From DASQBT01 sp035635075 (lineage in GTDB: Bacteria > Pseudomonadota > Gammaproteobacteria > Burkholderiales > Thiobacillaceae), in assembly GCA_035635075.1 (NCBI GenBank), contig DASQBT010000140.1:1-13875 (forward strand): a stretch of DNA of 13,875 bases, written 5' to 3'. Of this stretch, positions 1 through 7,267 are shown piece by piece. Each line of letters opens with the position of its first letter. The stretch's first letter is position 1. The position numbers and the translations under genes are program-made. The notes beneath the pieces are model-generated. The model worked only from the letters and a program-made list of their open reading frames with translations, ran no database searches and was not told the DNA's origin.

Positions 1-1
1 C

Positions 2-244
2 TTGTCCAATGCCCGCACCCAGTGGGGAATCTGCCATCCCGATGGGCGGATCCGGCTGAATTGGCGCCTGATCCAGGCGCCGCTTGAAGTCATCGATTAC
101 GTGGCCGCCCATGAAGTTGCCCATCTCGTCCACCTCGACCATTCGCCGCGCTTCTGGCGGCAGGTGGATGCTTTGTATGCGCATGCCGAGAGTGGGCGGG
201 AGTGGCTGAGGAAAAACGGGCATCAATTGATGGTGGACCAATGA
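2..244 (+). CDS. YgjP/SprT-like zinc metallopeptidase (M48/DUF45 family), C-terminal part
   Basis: The reading frame is open from the left edge, so the start lies outside the window and only the last 80 residues are seen. They contain an HExxH zinc-peptidase motif (HEVAH, about residues 37-41 of the fragment) followed by LVHLDHSPRFW, where the third histidine sits. Before it comes RTQWGIC...GRIRLNWRLI, the conserved lead-in of the YgjP-like family, in which an R-x-x-W-G-x-C stretch precedes the catalytic helix. Family members are small soluble metallopeptidase-like proteins whose substrate is poorly known. The next gene is gloA, 107 bp downstream on the same strand. In related bacteria this peptidase gene often lies near an acyltransferase gene and gloA, which would be consistent; that part is from memory of gene neighbourhoods. 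Family assignment is firm, function is not. Confidence 0.87.
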   Translation: MSNARTQWGICHPDGRIRLNWRLIQAPLEVIDYVAAHEVAHLVHLDHSPRFWRQVDALYAHAESGREWLRKNGHQLMVDQ

Positions 245-351
245 TCAGGCACAGAGGGTCTTTAATCACGGCATTCAGGGCGTTGCCACGACTGCCGTGC
301 GATATGCCCATGACAGTGGGCAATGGTTCTGAAACCGGGAGGGGTTGAATG

Positions 352-762
352 ATGAGAATACTTCATACCATGCTGCGCGTAGGCGACCTTGATCGCTCGA
401 TTGACTTCTACACTCGCGTCTTGGGCATGGAACTGCTGCGCAGGAAGGATTACCCAGACGGCAAGTTCACCCTCGCCTTTGTCGGCTATGACGCAGAGGA
501 CAAGGCCGCTGTGCTCGAACTCACGTACAACTGGGGCACGGATAAATACGATCTGGGAAATGGCTATGGCCATATCGCCATCGAAGTGGAGAATGCCTAC
601 CAAGCCTGCGAAACGGTCAAGGCCAATGGCGGGACAATCACCCGTGAGGCCGGGCCGATGAAGCATGGCTCGACGGTGATCGCGTTCGTGCAGGATCCGG
701 ATGGATACAAAATCGAACTCATTCAAAGTGGGACGGCAGGGTGGTCAAGGCAGAGTTGGTAG
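352..762 (+). CDS. gloA: Lactoylglutathione lyase (glyoxalase I)
   Basis: Glyoxalase I converts the hemithioacetal of methylglyoxal and glutathione into S-lactoylglutathione, the first step of methylglyoxal detoxification in the cytoplasm. The 136-residue protein has the usual length of bacterial GloA and close similarity to the E. coli enzyme along its whole length (LHTMLRVGDL.RSIDFYT.VLGM near the N-terminus, ELTYNWG, YGHIA, DPDGYKIELI near the end). The four metal ligands known for E. coli GloA (His5, Glu56, His74, Glu122) are all present at the same numbers if translation starts at the second of two adjacent ATGs (352). That start is also 7 nt from a GGGAGGGG ribosome site at 337-344, against 4 nt for the ATG at 349. 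These ligands suit the nickel-type bacterial class. The last 9 residues (GTAGWSRQSW region) are variable. Confidence 0.95.
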   Translation: MRILHTMLRVGDLDRSIDFYTRVLGMELLRRKDYPDGKFTLAFVGYDAEDKAAVLELTYNWGTDKYDLGNGYGHIAIEVENAYQACETVKANGGTITREAGPMKHGSTVIAFVQDPDGYKIELIQSGTAGWSRQSW

Positions 763-1050
763 GGTGCAAAGACCGACCCAAACCCGTACCCTGGTTTAGA
801 GCGGACGCCTGAGCTACCCTGCGAACGGCCCATCAATCGGCGTCATCGGTTCCAACTGCGGGCTGATGTTCGACGGCACGAGGATCGCCCGCTAAAGGGC
901 TTGAGGCCACGACCGGATCCTGCACGGACGGGTGTATCGATTGCGGGATGGCCTGCTGCATGATCTGGGCATCGCCGTACCCCGTGCAATGTCGATCTGG
1001 AAGTGCGACGCAGAAACGCTGCAACGAATTGGAGCGATGCAGGAAGAGAA
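763..1050. other. Intergenic stretch between gloA and the DUF4382 terminator, no gene recognised
   Basis: About 290 bp separate the gloA stop from the terminator of the convergent lipoprotein gene. Short open frames exist on both strands but none has a convincing ribosome site or a recognisable protein. A weak inverted repeat (AAACC 780-784 with GGTTT 793-797) could help end gloA transcription but has no U-tract. The sequence may hold eroded coding DNA, which I cannot identify. Confidence 0.4.
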
Positions 1051-1074
1051 AGGGCGGGTTTTGCGGCCCGCCCC
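1044..1074 (-). terminator. Intrinsic terminator of the DUF4382 lipoprotein gene
   Basis: Read on the minus strand, a perfect 7-bp GC-only stem (GGGCGGG with CCCGCCC, plus-strand 1052-1058 and 1067-1073) with an 8-nt loop is followed by TTTCTCTTCC. It begins 14 nt after the TAA stop of the lipoprotein gene, the normal place for a Rho-independent terminator. The T-tract is interrupted by C, so efficiency may be moderate. Confidence 0.8.
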
Positions 1075-1087
1075 TTGTTGCGTCGGT

Positions 1088-2290
1088 TTATGGAGCAAGC
1101 GTGAAGTCGAGGGGTATCGAACCTGCGCTCACGTTCGCCGACTGAGTCAAAGAAGTACCTGCCGCATCTGTGGCGCTGATGCTGTAGATACCCGCATCGG
1201 CGGCGGCGGTATCTTGGGTCAACGCAATCGGCAAGGTGGTGCTGTAGGTTCCCAACCACGGCCCGGATGCCGCCAAGGGGATAGCATAGGGCCCCGTGGT
1301 GGTTGCCGTTGCGGTGATCTCATAGGTTCGCGTCGTGCTGGTCACAGTCTGATCCGCCACCAGGTTTGCCGCGCCCGGAGCTCCCGAGACGGTTACCGTA
1401 CCCGATGCCGTATTGATGGTGGCGGCCGCCGGGGTGAGCGTGCCAATACTGGTCGTGCCGCCTGCAGTGACCGGCACGTCCTGCACGATATCCGTGGCAA
1501 AACCTGCAGTCCCCGATGTTGGTGCCGGCGGAACGATTACCACGTCCACGTTGCCTCCTGCGCTGCTTTCCAGGATCGGGGACAAGGTGAACGCGCCGGA
1601 GCTGGAATCAGCCACGGCGCCGCTGACAATAACGGGGCCAGTGCTCGATTGCTGTTCGGCATAGATTTGAGAGTTCGGCAGGGTGGTTCCTGTAATCGAT
1701 CCGCTCACCACCTGGGCGATGGCCCTCACCACCGGCTTCAGCAGATATTGTCCACTGGCGCCCGCCACCACGATGGATTTGCAGGCATTGAAGTCGAGCA
1801 CCAGGTCAGCCTGGGTCCCTGCCTGCACCGTGAAGGGTCCGATGATCTTGTAGCCGCTCTGCTGGCCACTGGGGGTCTTGAGCGCCGTTTCGGCGGCGGC
1901 ACCGGACAGCACCACTGAATTGGCCCACGGCGCTGCGTTGCCATTGGCTTTCAGCACCAGCCGCACCTGCTGGTACGTTCCAGCCGACAGAGGAGCCACG
2001 CCCAGGGAAAGCAGAGCGCCATTGGTCAGACTGAGCAAGTCAATGCGCCCCAGGCCGGTACTCACTGGAATGATGGTCCATTTGTTGCCATCCGGGGAAA
2101 TTTCGACGTGATCCACGGTGATGTACACGTGGTCGTAACCGCAGGCCGGCGAATCGGTAAGCAGCACGTTGAGCGTACCTGTGCCAGCTCCGCCGCCGCC
2201 CCCGCTGCCGCCACCGCCGCATCCCGCGACCAGCATCGCCATCAAGAACGAGGCAATAAGCAGGACGAGTTTCTTGGAAAAGGCTTGCAT
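1088..2290 (-). CDS. DUF4382 domain-containing lipoprotein
   Basis: This is a predicted 400-residue lipoprotein of unknown function. Residues 1-24 form a signal peptide (positively charged start, hydrophobic core) ending in the lipobox LVAGC, so Cys24 should be lipidated; a glycine-rich spacer (GGGGSGGGGG) follows. Residues about 36-195 resemble the DUF4382 domain: LLTDSPACGYDHVYITVDHV, W, RIDLLSLTNG, AGTYQQVRLVL, GPFTVQAG, DLVLDFNACKSIV. The two cysteines in ACGYD and NACKS could form a disulfide bond. Residues about 196-400 are rich in Ala, Thr, Ser and Gly and look like beta-sandwich or carboxypeptidase-regulatory-type segments. The start at 2290 is chosen over an upstream in-frame ATG (2344) because AAGGAG lies at 2300-2305 and the signal peptide begins there. 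The gene has its own promoter and terminator, so it is a single transcription unit. It is probably surface- or periplasm-exposed; no binding partner can be named. Confidence 0.85.
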   Translation of the reverse strand: MQAFSKKLVLLIASFLMAMLVAGCGGGGSGGGGGAGTGTLNVLLTDSPACGYDHVYITVDHVEISPDGNKWTIIPVSTGLGRIDLLSLTNGALLSLGVAPLSAGTYQQVRLVLKANGNAAPWANSVVLSGAAAETALKTPSGQQSGYKIIGPFTVQAGTQADLVLDFNACKSIVVAGASGQYLLKPVVRAIAQVVSGSITGTTLPNSQIYAEQQSSTGPVIVSGAVADSSSGAFTLSPILESSAGGNVDVVIVPPAPTSGTAGFATDIVQDVPVTAGGTTSIGTLTPAAATINTASGTVTVSGAPGAANLVADQTVTSTTRTYEITATATTTGPYAIPLAASGPWLGTYSTTLPIALTQDTAAADAGIYSISATDAAGTSLTQSANVSAGSIPLDFTLAP

Positions 2291-2322
2291 GATAAATATC
2301 TCCTTCAAGACAAACAAACGGG

Positions 2323-2351
2323 ATAATCTCGCACAGGCCGTCAAGTATCAA
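2323..2351 (-). promoter_or_regulatory. Predicted sigma-70 promoter of the DUF4382 lipoprotein gene
   Basis: On the minus strand TTGATA (2351-2346) and GATTAT (2328-2323) are separated by exactly 17 bp, matching 5 of 6 and 4 of 6 bases of the -35 and -10 consensus. The inferred transcription start near 2316 leaves a leader of about 25 nt containing the AAGGAG ribosome site at 2305-2300. Predicted by eye only. Confidence 0.55.
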
Positions 2352-2533
2352 GCTTGTGCCGACGGCCGGAGGTTCGCGGCTTACTGGCCGGCTGGCTGCA
2401 GATGGATGGTCCTCTTCGCCACGACTGAGCTGAGGATTGCCGCTTGACACGTTGGCCGATGCTGCCCGAGGGCTGCCCTCTATCAGTATCTTCCAGCCGG
2501 ATGTCAGGTCCTCTGGTCCGGCCATCGCCTTAG

Positions 2534-3295
2534 TTAGGTCTTGAGCCGGTATCCCGTCTTGAAAATCCACGCAATGATCGCCAGGGAAATTGCCAGGAAG
2601 ACCGAGGTCATGGTCAGGCTGACCGCAACGTCCACATCGGCAATTCCGTAGAAACTCCAGCGGAAGCCGCTGATAAGGTAGACCACGGGATTGAACAGGG
2701 TGATCGTCTGCCACAAAGGCGGCAGGATATCGATGGAATAGAAGCTACCCCCCAGAAAAGTCAGCGGTGTAATGATCAGAAGCGGAACGAGCTGCAGCTT
2801 CTCGAAGCCGTCGGCCCAGATGCCGATGATGAAACCGACCAGACTGAAGGTGACCGCCGTGAGTGCGAGGAACAAGATCATCCAGAATGGATGGATGATT
2901 TGGAGTGGCACAAACAGGCCAGCCGTTGCCAGAATGATCAGGCCAAGGATGATCGACTTGGTCGCGGCCGCGCCGACATAGCTGATCACGATCTCGATAT
3001 AGGAAACCGGCGCCGACAGCAGCTCGTAGATCGTTCCGGTGAATCTTGGGAAGTAGATTCCGAAGGACGCATTCGAGATGCTTTGCGTCAATAGTGACAA
3101 CATGATCAGTCCAGGCACGATGAACGCGCCGTAGCTGATCCCGTTGATCTGCGAAATGCGCGAGCCGATCGCGGCACCGAAAACGACGAAATAGAGCGAT
3201 GTCGAAATCACCGGCGAGATGATGCTTTGCAGCAGCGTGCGCCAGGTGCGGGCCATTTCAAACTTGTAAATCGCGCGGACGGCGTAGATGTTCAT
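2534..3295 (-). CDS. ABC-2 type exporter permease (YadH-like)
   Basis: This 253-residue protein is a membrane permease of the ABC-2 family, resembling E. coli YadH. It begins with a short cytoplasmic helix (MNIYAVRAIYKFEMARTWR), then about six hydrophobic segments, with the family hallmark region YGAFIVPGLIMLSLLTQSISNASFGIYFPRFTGTIYELLSAPVSY split across residues about 55-98 and a final stretch NPVVYLISGFRW at about 203-214. Two copies would pair with two copies of the ATPase encoded just upstream; the start ATG overlaps that gene's TGA (ATGA, 4 bp), showing translational coupling. YadGH-type transporters are exporters of unknown substrate; polysaccharide, lipid or drug export have all been proposed for the wider family. 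No clear terminator follows before the DUF4382 promoter region. Confidence 0.92.
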   Translation of the reverse strand: MNIYAVRAIYKFEMARTWRTLLQSIISPVISTSLYFVVFGAAIGSRISQINGISYGAFIVPGLIMLSLLTQSISNASFGIYFPRFTGTIYELLSAPVSYIEIVISYVGAAATKSIILGLIILATAGLFVPLQIIHPFWMILFLALTAVTFSLVGFIIGIWADGFEKLQLVPLLIITPLTFLGGSFYSIDILPPLWQTITLFNPVVYLISGFRWSFYGIADVDVAVSLTMTSVFLAISLAIIAWIFKTGYRLKT

Positions 3296-4218
3296 TGTCT
3301 GTCCTCAAGCAGGCTGACGAATATGTCTTCAAGTGAGCTTTCTGTCGTCTGAAGATCGCTGAACATTATCCCCGCCATGTTAAGGTCTTCCAGAAGAGCA
3401 TTGATGCCAGTCCTCTCGCCTTGCACATCGTAGGTATAGGTTAATGAGCATCCATCGCTCGAAAGCTCCAATTGATAGGCGGCAAGTTTGGCCGGCACAC
3501 TATGCAGAGGCTTCGACAACTGAAGCGTCAACTGTTTCTTGCCCAGCTTGCGCATCAAGTCGACCTTGTTCTCCACCAGCATGATCTCACCCCGGTTGAT
3601 CACCGCAACCCGGTCGGCCATCTCCTCAGCCTCGTTAATGTAATGCGTAGTCAGGACAATGGTCGCGCCGGTCTCCTTGAGCGACCGCACAAGTTGCCAC
3701 ATGTCCCGCCTCAGATTGACGTCGACGCCCGCGGTGGGCTCGTCGAGAAACAGGATCTGTGGCTCGTGCGATAGTGCCTTGGCAATCAGCAGTCGGCGTT
3801 TCATGCCGCCTGAAAGCGTCATTACTCTGCTGTCCTTCTTGTCCCACAATGAGAGAACCTTGAGTACCTTTTCAATGTGGCCTGGATTTTTAGGCTTGCC
3901 GAATAATCCACGACTGAAGGACACCGTGGCCCAGACCGATTCGAACGCATCGGTCGTAAGCTCCTGGGGAACGAGTCCGATCATGGATCGCGCGGCACGG
4001 TAATCGCGCACAATGTCATGCCCATCCACTGAAATGGCGCCGCTCGTCGGATTGACGATCCCGCAAATCGAATTGATCAGCGTGGTTTTGCCCGCGCCGT
4101 TTGGGCCAAGCAGTGCAAAGATCTCGCCGCGGCGAATTTCCAGATTGACGCCCTTGAGGGCATGGAATCCGGACGCATAGATCTTGGACAGGTTCGATAC
4201 GGAAATAATTGCCTGCAT
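3292..4218 (-). CDS. ABC-2 type exporter ATP-binding protein (YadG-like)
   Basis: The 308-residue ATPase energises the permease encoded next to it. All ABC motifs are intact: Walker A GPNGAGKTT (38-46), Q-loop Gln85 in GLVPQE, signature LSGGMKRR (135-142), Walker B ILFLDEPTAGVD (155-166) and the switch His192 in LTTHYINEAEEM. A C-terminal extension of about 90 residues ends in SSLEDIFVSLLED, as in YadG and other ABC-2 ATPases. The frame is open to an ATG at 4269, but the ATG at 4218 is preferred because family proteins begin close to the AIISVSNLSKIYASGFHALKG stretch; neither start has a strong ribosome site, so the start is uncertain. The gene is first in a two-gene operon. The substrate cannot be read from the sequence. 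Confidence 0.92.
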   Translation of the reverse strand: MQAIISVSNLSKIYASGFHALKGVNLEIRRGEIFALLGPNGAGKTTLINSICGIVNPTSGAISVDGHDIVRDYRAARSMIGLVPQELTTDAFESVWATVSFSRGLFGKPKNPGHIEKVLKVLSLWDKKDSRVMTLSGGMKRRLLIAKALSHEPQILFLDEPTAGVDVNLRRDMWQLVRSLKETGATIVLTTHYINEAEEMADRVAVINRGEIMLVENKVDLMRKLGKKQLTLQLSKPLHSVPAKLAAYQLELSSDGCSLTYTYDVQGERTGINALLEDLNMAGIMFSDLQTTESSLEDIFVSLLEDRQ

Positions 4219-4516
4219 GAAAGCGACGATGGTGGAATGGGCCGGCGTTTGCTTGGACCGGTTAAGCATGGGCCATGCGAGAAGAAGGTCTAACGCACTA
4301 CTTCAGCGAATGCATGCTGCCACTCTGCCAATGGAATGGCAACCGTGTCTGTTTCCTTGTTGCCGCTTGGGGCTGCCATGGATTGCAGCTCGTTCGGGCA
4401 TTCGATGGCCGTTCGAGAGATTACCGGAACTGTATTCCGATCGCAGTATTCTCAGGCAGAGTGCGTGATTACGAAGAATCGTTTCGGCCGGCTATGTGCA
4501 ATGTGGTTGCTTCATA

Positions 4517-4624
4517 ATCGGATACGGCCAAGTGCTGGCCGCCGCCAAAGCGCCGGGGCTGGAAGAGGTGCTGACCCTGCGCGCAGCGATATGCCAGCAA
4601 GCCAAGCTATTGGAGTTGAGGTGA
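4517..4624 (+). pseudogene. Possible C-terminal remnant of an unidentified gene
   Basis: About 35 codons read like a helical, alanine- and leucine-rich protein tail: IGYGQVLAAAKAPGLEEVL, then TLRAAICQQAKLLELR and TGA. The frame continues upstream only to a stop at 4466-4468, has no plausible start, and the upstream residues (cysteine-rich, VQCGCF) look non-coding. I do not recognise the family. It could equally be chance reading in GC-rich DNA. Confidence 0.25.
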
Positions 4625-4635
4625 GAATCAACTCC
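4612..4635. repeat. 8-bp perfect inverted repeat
   Basis: GGAGTTGA (4612-4619) and TCAACTCC (4628-4635) are perfect inverted copies around an 8-nt loop, downstream of the VIT transporter gene on the minus strand and overlapping the stop of the possible plus-strand remnant. Neither side has a T-tract, so a standard intrinsic terminator is unlikely, but the stem could stabilise the 3' end of the ubiK-comM-VIT transcript. Confidence 0.45.
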
Positions 4636-4724
4636 TGCGTGCTTGCCGGACCCGCTTCACCCCGCCCCGTCTCCCTCCAACATCCCCCACCGACGTCAGC
4701 AAGGAGAATGATGAAATATCCGGG

Positions 4725-5771
4725 CTAGCCTAGCGTAACGCCGAGCAGGTGGCCGATGACGTAGGTGGCGCCGCCTGCCACGGCGCCAATAAGCAACATG
4801 CGCAAGCCCCCTCGAATCGCAAGGCGCCCGGTGAACAGGCTGAGGGCGGCGCCAACCGTGAACAACGCCATGCCCGTCAAGACGATGCTGATCCTGAGTG
4901 CGCTTACGCCGGACGAAAACAGGAAGGGGGCGAGGGGAATCACCGCGCCGAGTGAAAATGCCACGAAGGAAGACAGGGCAGCGCCCAATGGGGAACCCAA
5001 CTCGTCAGGGTTAAGGCCAAGTTCTTCCCGCGCCAGGGTGTCAAGGGCGCGTTTGGGATCCTGGATCAGGCGATCAGCCAGGCTCCTCGCCTCGTCCCGC
5101 GGAATGCCCTTCGCGGTATAGATCAGGGCCAACTCGGCTGCCTCTTCCTGGGGATATTGATCCAGTTCCTCGCGCTCGAGCCCGATCTGATATTCAAACA
5201 TTTCGCGCTGTGATCGAACCGAGACGTATTCCCCGGATGCCATCGAAAAGGCGCCCGCCAGCAGTCCGGCAACACCGGACAGCAAGACCAGGCCGTTTTC
5301 CGATGTGGCGCCCGCAACGCCCAATATCAGCGACGCATTGGAGAGCAAACCATCATTGATGCCGAATACGGCGGCCCTCAGGTTGTTGCCCGTTCCCGAG
5401 GTTTGATGGCGACGGCCGACTTCCTCCACGCTGAGCGGCATCCGATGGGGGGTAGCCCCTGAGGCATAAAGCGACATGCCCCGAACCTTCATCGCCGCCA
5501 ATATCCCTCTCAGACGACGCGGTTTGAGCAGACGGATCAAATGGCCGACCAGGCGCGCGCGCAAGTCCGGATGAAAAGCGGTTGGCAGGGCAATGCCGCG
5601 CTGGCGAGCGAGATCAGCCCAAATGCCGGCTTGCTCTTCGGCTGCTTTACCAAGTTCCCTGAACAGGGTAGCGCGGCCCGCATCCGCCTCCTCCTCGGAT
5701 ACGACGCTGTATAACCAAGCCGATTGTTTTTCCTCGTGCCAGCCTTCGAGCGGGTTGGAACTATGGGTCAT
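4725..5771 (-). CDS. VIT1/CCC1-family iron/manganese transporter with N-terminal helical domain
   Basis: VIT1/CCC1 proteins move Fe2+ or Mn2+ out of the cytoplasm. The 348-residue protein carries the family signatures: GINDGLLSNASLILGV (137-152, first membrane helix with the conserved Asp), a second helix ending SMASGEYVSVRSQ (176-188), a charged helical insert with many Glu residues (about 191-255, the usual metal-binding domain), AFSLGAVIPLAPFLF (271-285) and two final helices. The first about 125 residues are an added soluble domain starting EEKQSAWLYSVVSEEEADAG, reminiscent of the ferritin-like domain of erythrin-VIT/MbfA proteins but short and with EEQA where a metal-binding E-x-x-H would be expected, so its di-iron site may be lost. 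The start ATG overlaps the comM stop (ATGA), so the gene is the third of the ubiK-comM operon. Iron versus manganese cannot be decided from sequence. Confidence 0.87.
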   Translation of the reverse strand: MTHSSNPLEGWHEEKQSAWLYSVVSEEEADAGRATLFRELGKAAEEQAGIWADLARQRGIALPTAFHPDLRARLVGHLIRLLKPRRLRGILAAMKVRGMSLYASGATPHRMPLSVEEVGRRHQTSGTGNNLRAAVFGINDGLLSNASLILGVAGATSENGLVLLSGVAGLLAGAFSMASGEYVSVRSQREMFEYQIGLEREELDQYPQEEAAELALIYTAKGIPRDEARSLADRLIQDPKRALDTLAREELGLNPDELGSPLGAALSSFVAFSLGAVIPLAPFLFSSGVSALRISIVLTGMALFTVGAALSLFTGRLAIRGGLRMLLIGAVAGGATYVIGHLLGVTLG

Positions 5772-7267
5772 TGATATCCCTTGGCCAGCCGCCGGTACTG
5801 TATCGCTTCAGCGATGTTGGAAGCGTCGACCGTGGCGTTGCGTGCCAAGTCGGCAATGCTGCGGGCGATTTTCAATATCCGGTGATAGGCGCGGGCTGAA
5901 AGTTGCAACCGGGTTATGGCTTGCTGCAACAAGTGTTTGCCCGCGGGATCCGGCGAACAGAACTGATCAATCTCGGATGGGCCCAGATCGGCATTGCGTT
6001 TGCCCTGGCGCGCTAACTGCAACCTGCGCGCCGCCTCAACCCGCTGTTGCACAACATGACTCATCTCCCCGTCCGGCAGGGCAGTCATTTCCTTTTCGCT
6101 CAGGGCGGGCACTTCAATTTGCAAGTCGATGCGATCGAGCAAGGGGCCGGAGAGCTTGGCACGATAACGGGCCACATTATCCGGCGTGCAACGGCATTTT
6201 CCATTGGGGTGGCCCAGATAGCCGCAGGGACAGGGATTCATTGCCGCGACCAATTGAAAGCGGGCCGGGAAATCTGCCTGCCGCGCCGCACGTGAGATGG
6301 TAATGCGGCCTGATTCCAGCGGTTCCCTCAGGACCTCCAATACCCTGCGGTCGAATTCCGGCAGTTCATCCAGGAACAGTACGCCGTGGTGGGCCAAGGA
6401 GATTTCACCGGGCCTCGGGTTGCCGCCACCCCCGACCAGGGCGACCGCCGAGGCCGTATGGTGGGGAGAGCGAAACGGCCGTCGACGCCACTGCTCCAGT
6501 CGGAATCCTCCATTGAGCGAGTGCACGGCAGCAGACTCCAGCGCCTCCGTTTCAGTCATGGGCGGCAGAATCCCGGGGAAGCGCGCCGCCAACATGGACT
6601 TGCCGGTGCCGGGCGGCCCCGACATCAGGATGGAATGACCGCCGGTTGCCGCCACTTCCAGCGCGCGTTTTGCGGCCGTCTGCCCCTTGATGTCACTTAG
6701 ATCGGGATAACTTGGACCAGCCACTGTCTCGTCTGGGGTTGGCAGTTGGAGTTCAGTTTGGCCAAGCAGATGGGCGCACACTTCCAGCAAGTGGTTTGCC
6801 CCCAATATCTTTGCTCCGTCCACCAGCGCCGCCTCGCGGGCTGATTCCACCGGGAGAATCAATGTCTTTCCTTGGGTCCGGGCGGCCAGGGTCATGGCCA
6901 AGGCGCCCCGGACGGGCCTCAATTCTCCGGTCAGGGCCAGTTCTCCGGCAAATTCATAATCAGTCAGCTTATTCCCGGGCAGTTGGCCGGACGCGGCAAG
7001 AATTGCCAGCGCGATGGGCAGATCGAAGCGGCCTGACTCCTTGGGTAAATCCGCGGGCGCCAGATTCACCGTGATCCGCCGGGCAGGGAAGTCGAACCGG
7101 GAATTCTGCAGTGCTGCCCGGACCCGGTCGCGAGCTTCCTTGACCTCGACTTCCGGCAGTCCGACCAGCGTGAACGCGGGCAGGCCACCCGCCAGATGCG
7201 CTTCCACCCGGACTTCCGGCGCCAGCATGCCGTTCAGTGAGCGACTGCTGATGATGGCAACAGGCAT
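5768..7267 (-). CDS. comM: ComM/YifB family AAA+ ATPase (Mg chelatase-like)
   Basis: ComM is a hexameric helicase that promotes branch migration when incoming single-stranded DNA recombines with the chromosome during natural transformation; YifB is the same family. The 499-residue length is typical. The N-terminal about 165 residues form the Lon-S5-like ChlI domain (GLPAFTLVGLPEVEVKEARD, then NLAPADLPKESGRFDLPIA). The AAA+ core has Walker A GPPGTGKS (217-224), Walker B VLFLDE (296-301) and an arginine in SGPLLDRID (373-381). Four cysteines in MNPCPCGY...GKCRC (346, 348, 358, 360) form the expected zinc-binding insert. The C-terminal Mg-chelatase domain ends in AIQYRRL. The start ATG overlaps the ubiK stop by 1 nt (TGATG), and the stop overlaps the next start by 4 nt. 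Presence of comM alone does not prove competence, since many non-competent bacteria keep it. Confidence 0.95.
   Translation of the reverse strand: MPVAIISSRSLNGMLAPEVRVEAHLAGGLPAFTLVGLPEVEVKEARDRVRAALQNSRFDFPARRITVNLAPADLPKESGRFDLPIALAILAASGQLPGNKLTDYEFAGELALTGELRPVRGALAMTLAARTQGKTLILPVESAREAALVDGAKILGANHLLEVCAHLLGQTELQLPTPDETVAGPSYPDLSDIKGQTAAKRALEVAATGGHSILMSGPPGTGKSMLAARFPGILPPMTETEALESAAVHSLNGGFRLEQWRRRPFRSPHHTASAVALVGGGGNPRPGEISLAHHGVLFLDELPEFDRRVLEVLREPLESGRITISRAARQADFPARFQLVAAMNPCPCGYLGHPNGKCRCTPDNVARYRAKLSGPLLDRIDLQIEVPALSEKEMTALPDGEMSHVVQQRVEAARRLQLARQGKRNADLGPSEIDQFCSPDPAGKHLLQQAITRLQLSARAYHRILKIARSIADLARNATVDASNIAEAIQYRRLAKGYQ

Larger units (their letters stand above)
4270..4724. 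other. Gene-poor gap upstream of the ABC operon; possible coding remnant
   Basis: No complete gene is convincing in this 455-bp stretch between the ABC ATPase and the VIT transporter. The promoter of the ABC operon should lie here on the minus strand, but I see no strong -10/-35 pair. On the plus strand a frame closed at 4466-4468 and ending in TGA 4622-4624 has a protein-like tail (GYGQVLAAAKAPGLEEVLTL then RAAICQQAKLLELR) without a start or ribosome site, which resembles the last part of a lost gene. An 8-bp inverted repeat overlaps its end. A good ribosome site AAGGAG at 4700-4705 precedes only a six-codon frame. Confidence 0.45.

Noticed and set aside
306..321. Small inverted repeat GCCCA/TGGGC between the metallopeptidase and gloA
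   Set aside because: Only 5 bp with no T-tract; too weak to call a terminator.
763..830. tRNA-like TAGCTCAGG string on the minus strand near 811-820
   Set aside because: No acceptor stem, anticodon arm or T-loop (GGTTCGAATCC-type) can be formed around it.
932..1918. Plus-strand open frame of 328 codons opposite the DUF4382 gene
   Set aside because: It is antisense to a well-supported lipoprotein gene, rich in Arg and Gly with many Cys and His as is usual for shadow frames, has no ribosome site and crosses the terminator.
2497..2521. Inverted repeat CCGGA/TCCGG after the ABC permease gene
   Set aside because: Five base pairs around a 15-nt loop without a T-tract; not a credible terminator.
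2040..2714. Minus-strand frame of 224 codons spanning the lipoprotein promoter and permease end
   Set aside because: It overlaps both genes in another frame, shows no family features, and the promoter and ribosome site in the interval fit the lipoprotein gene instead.
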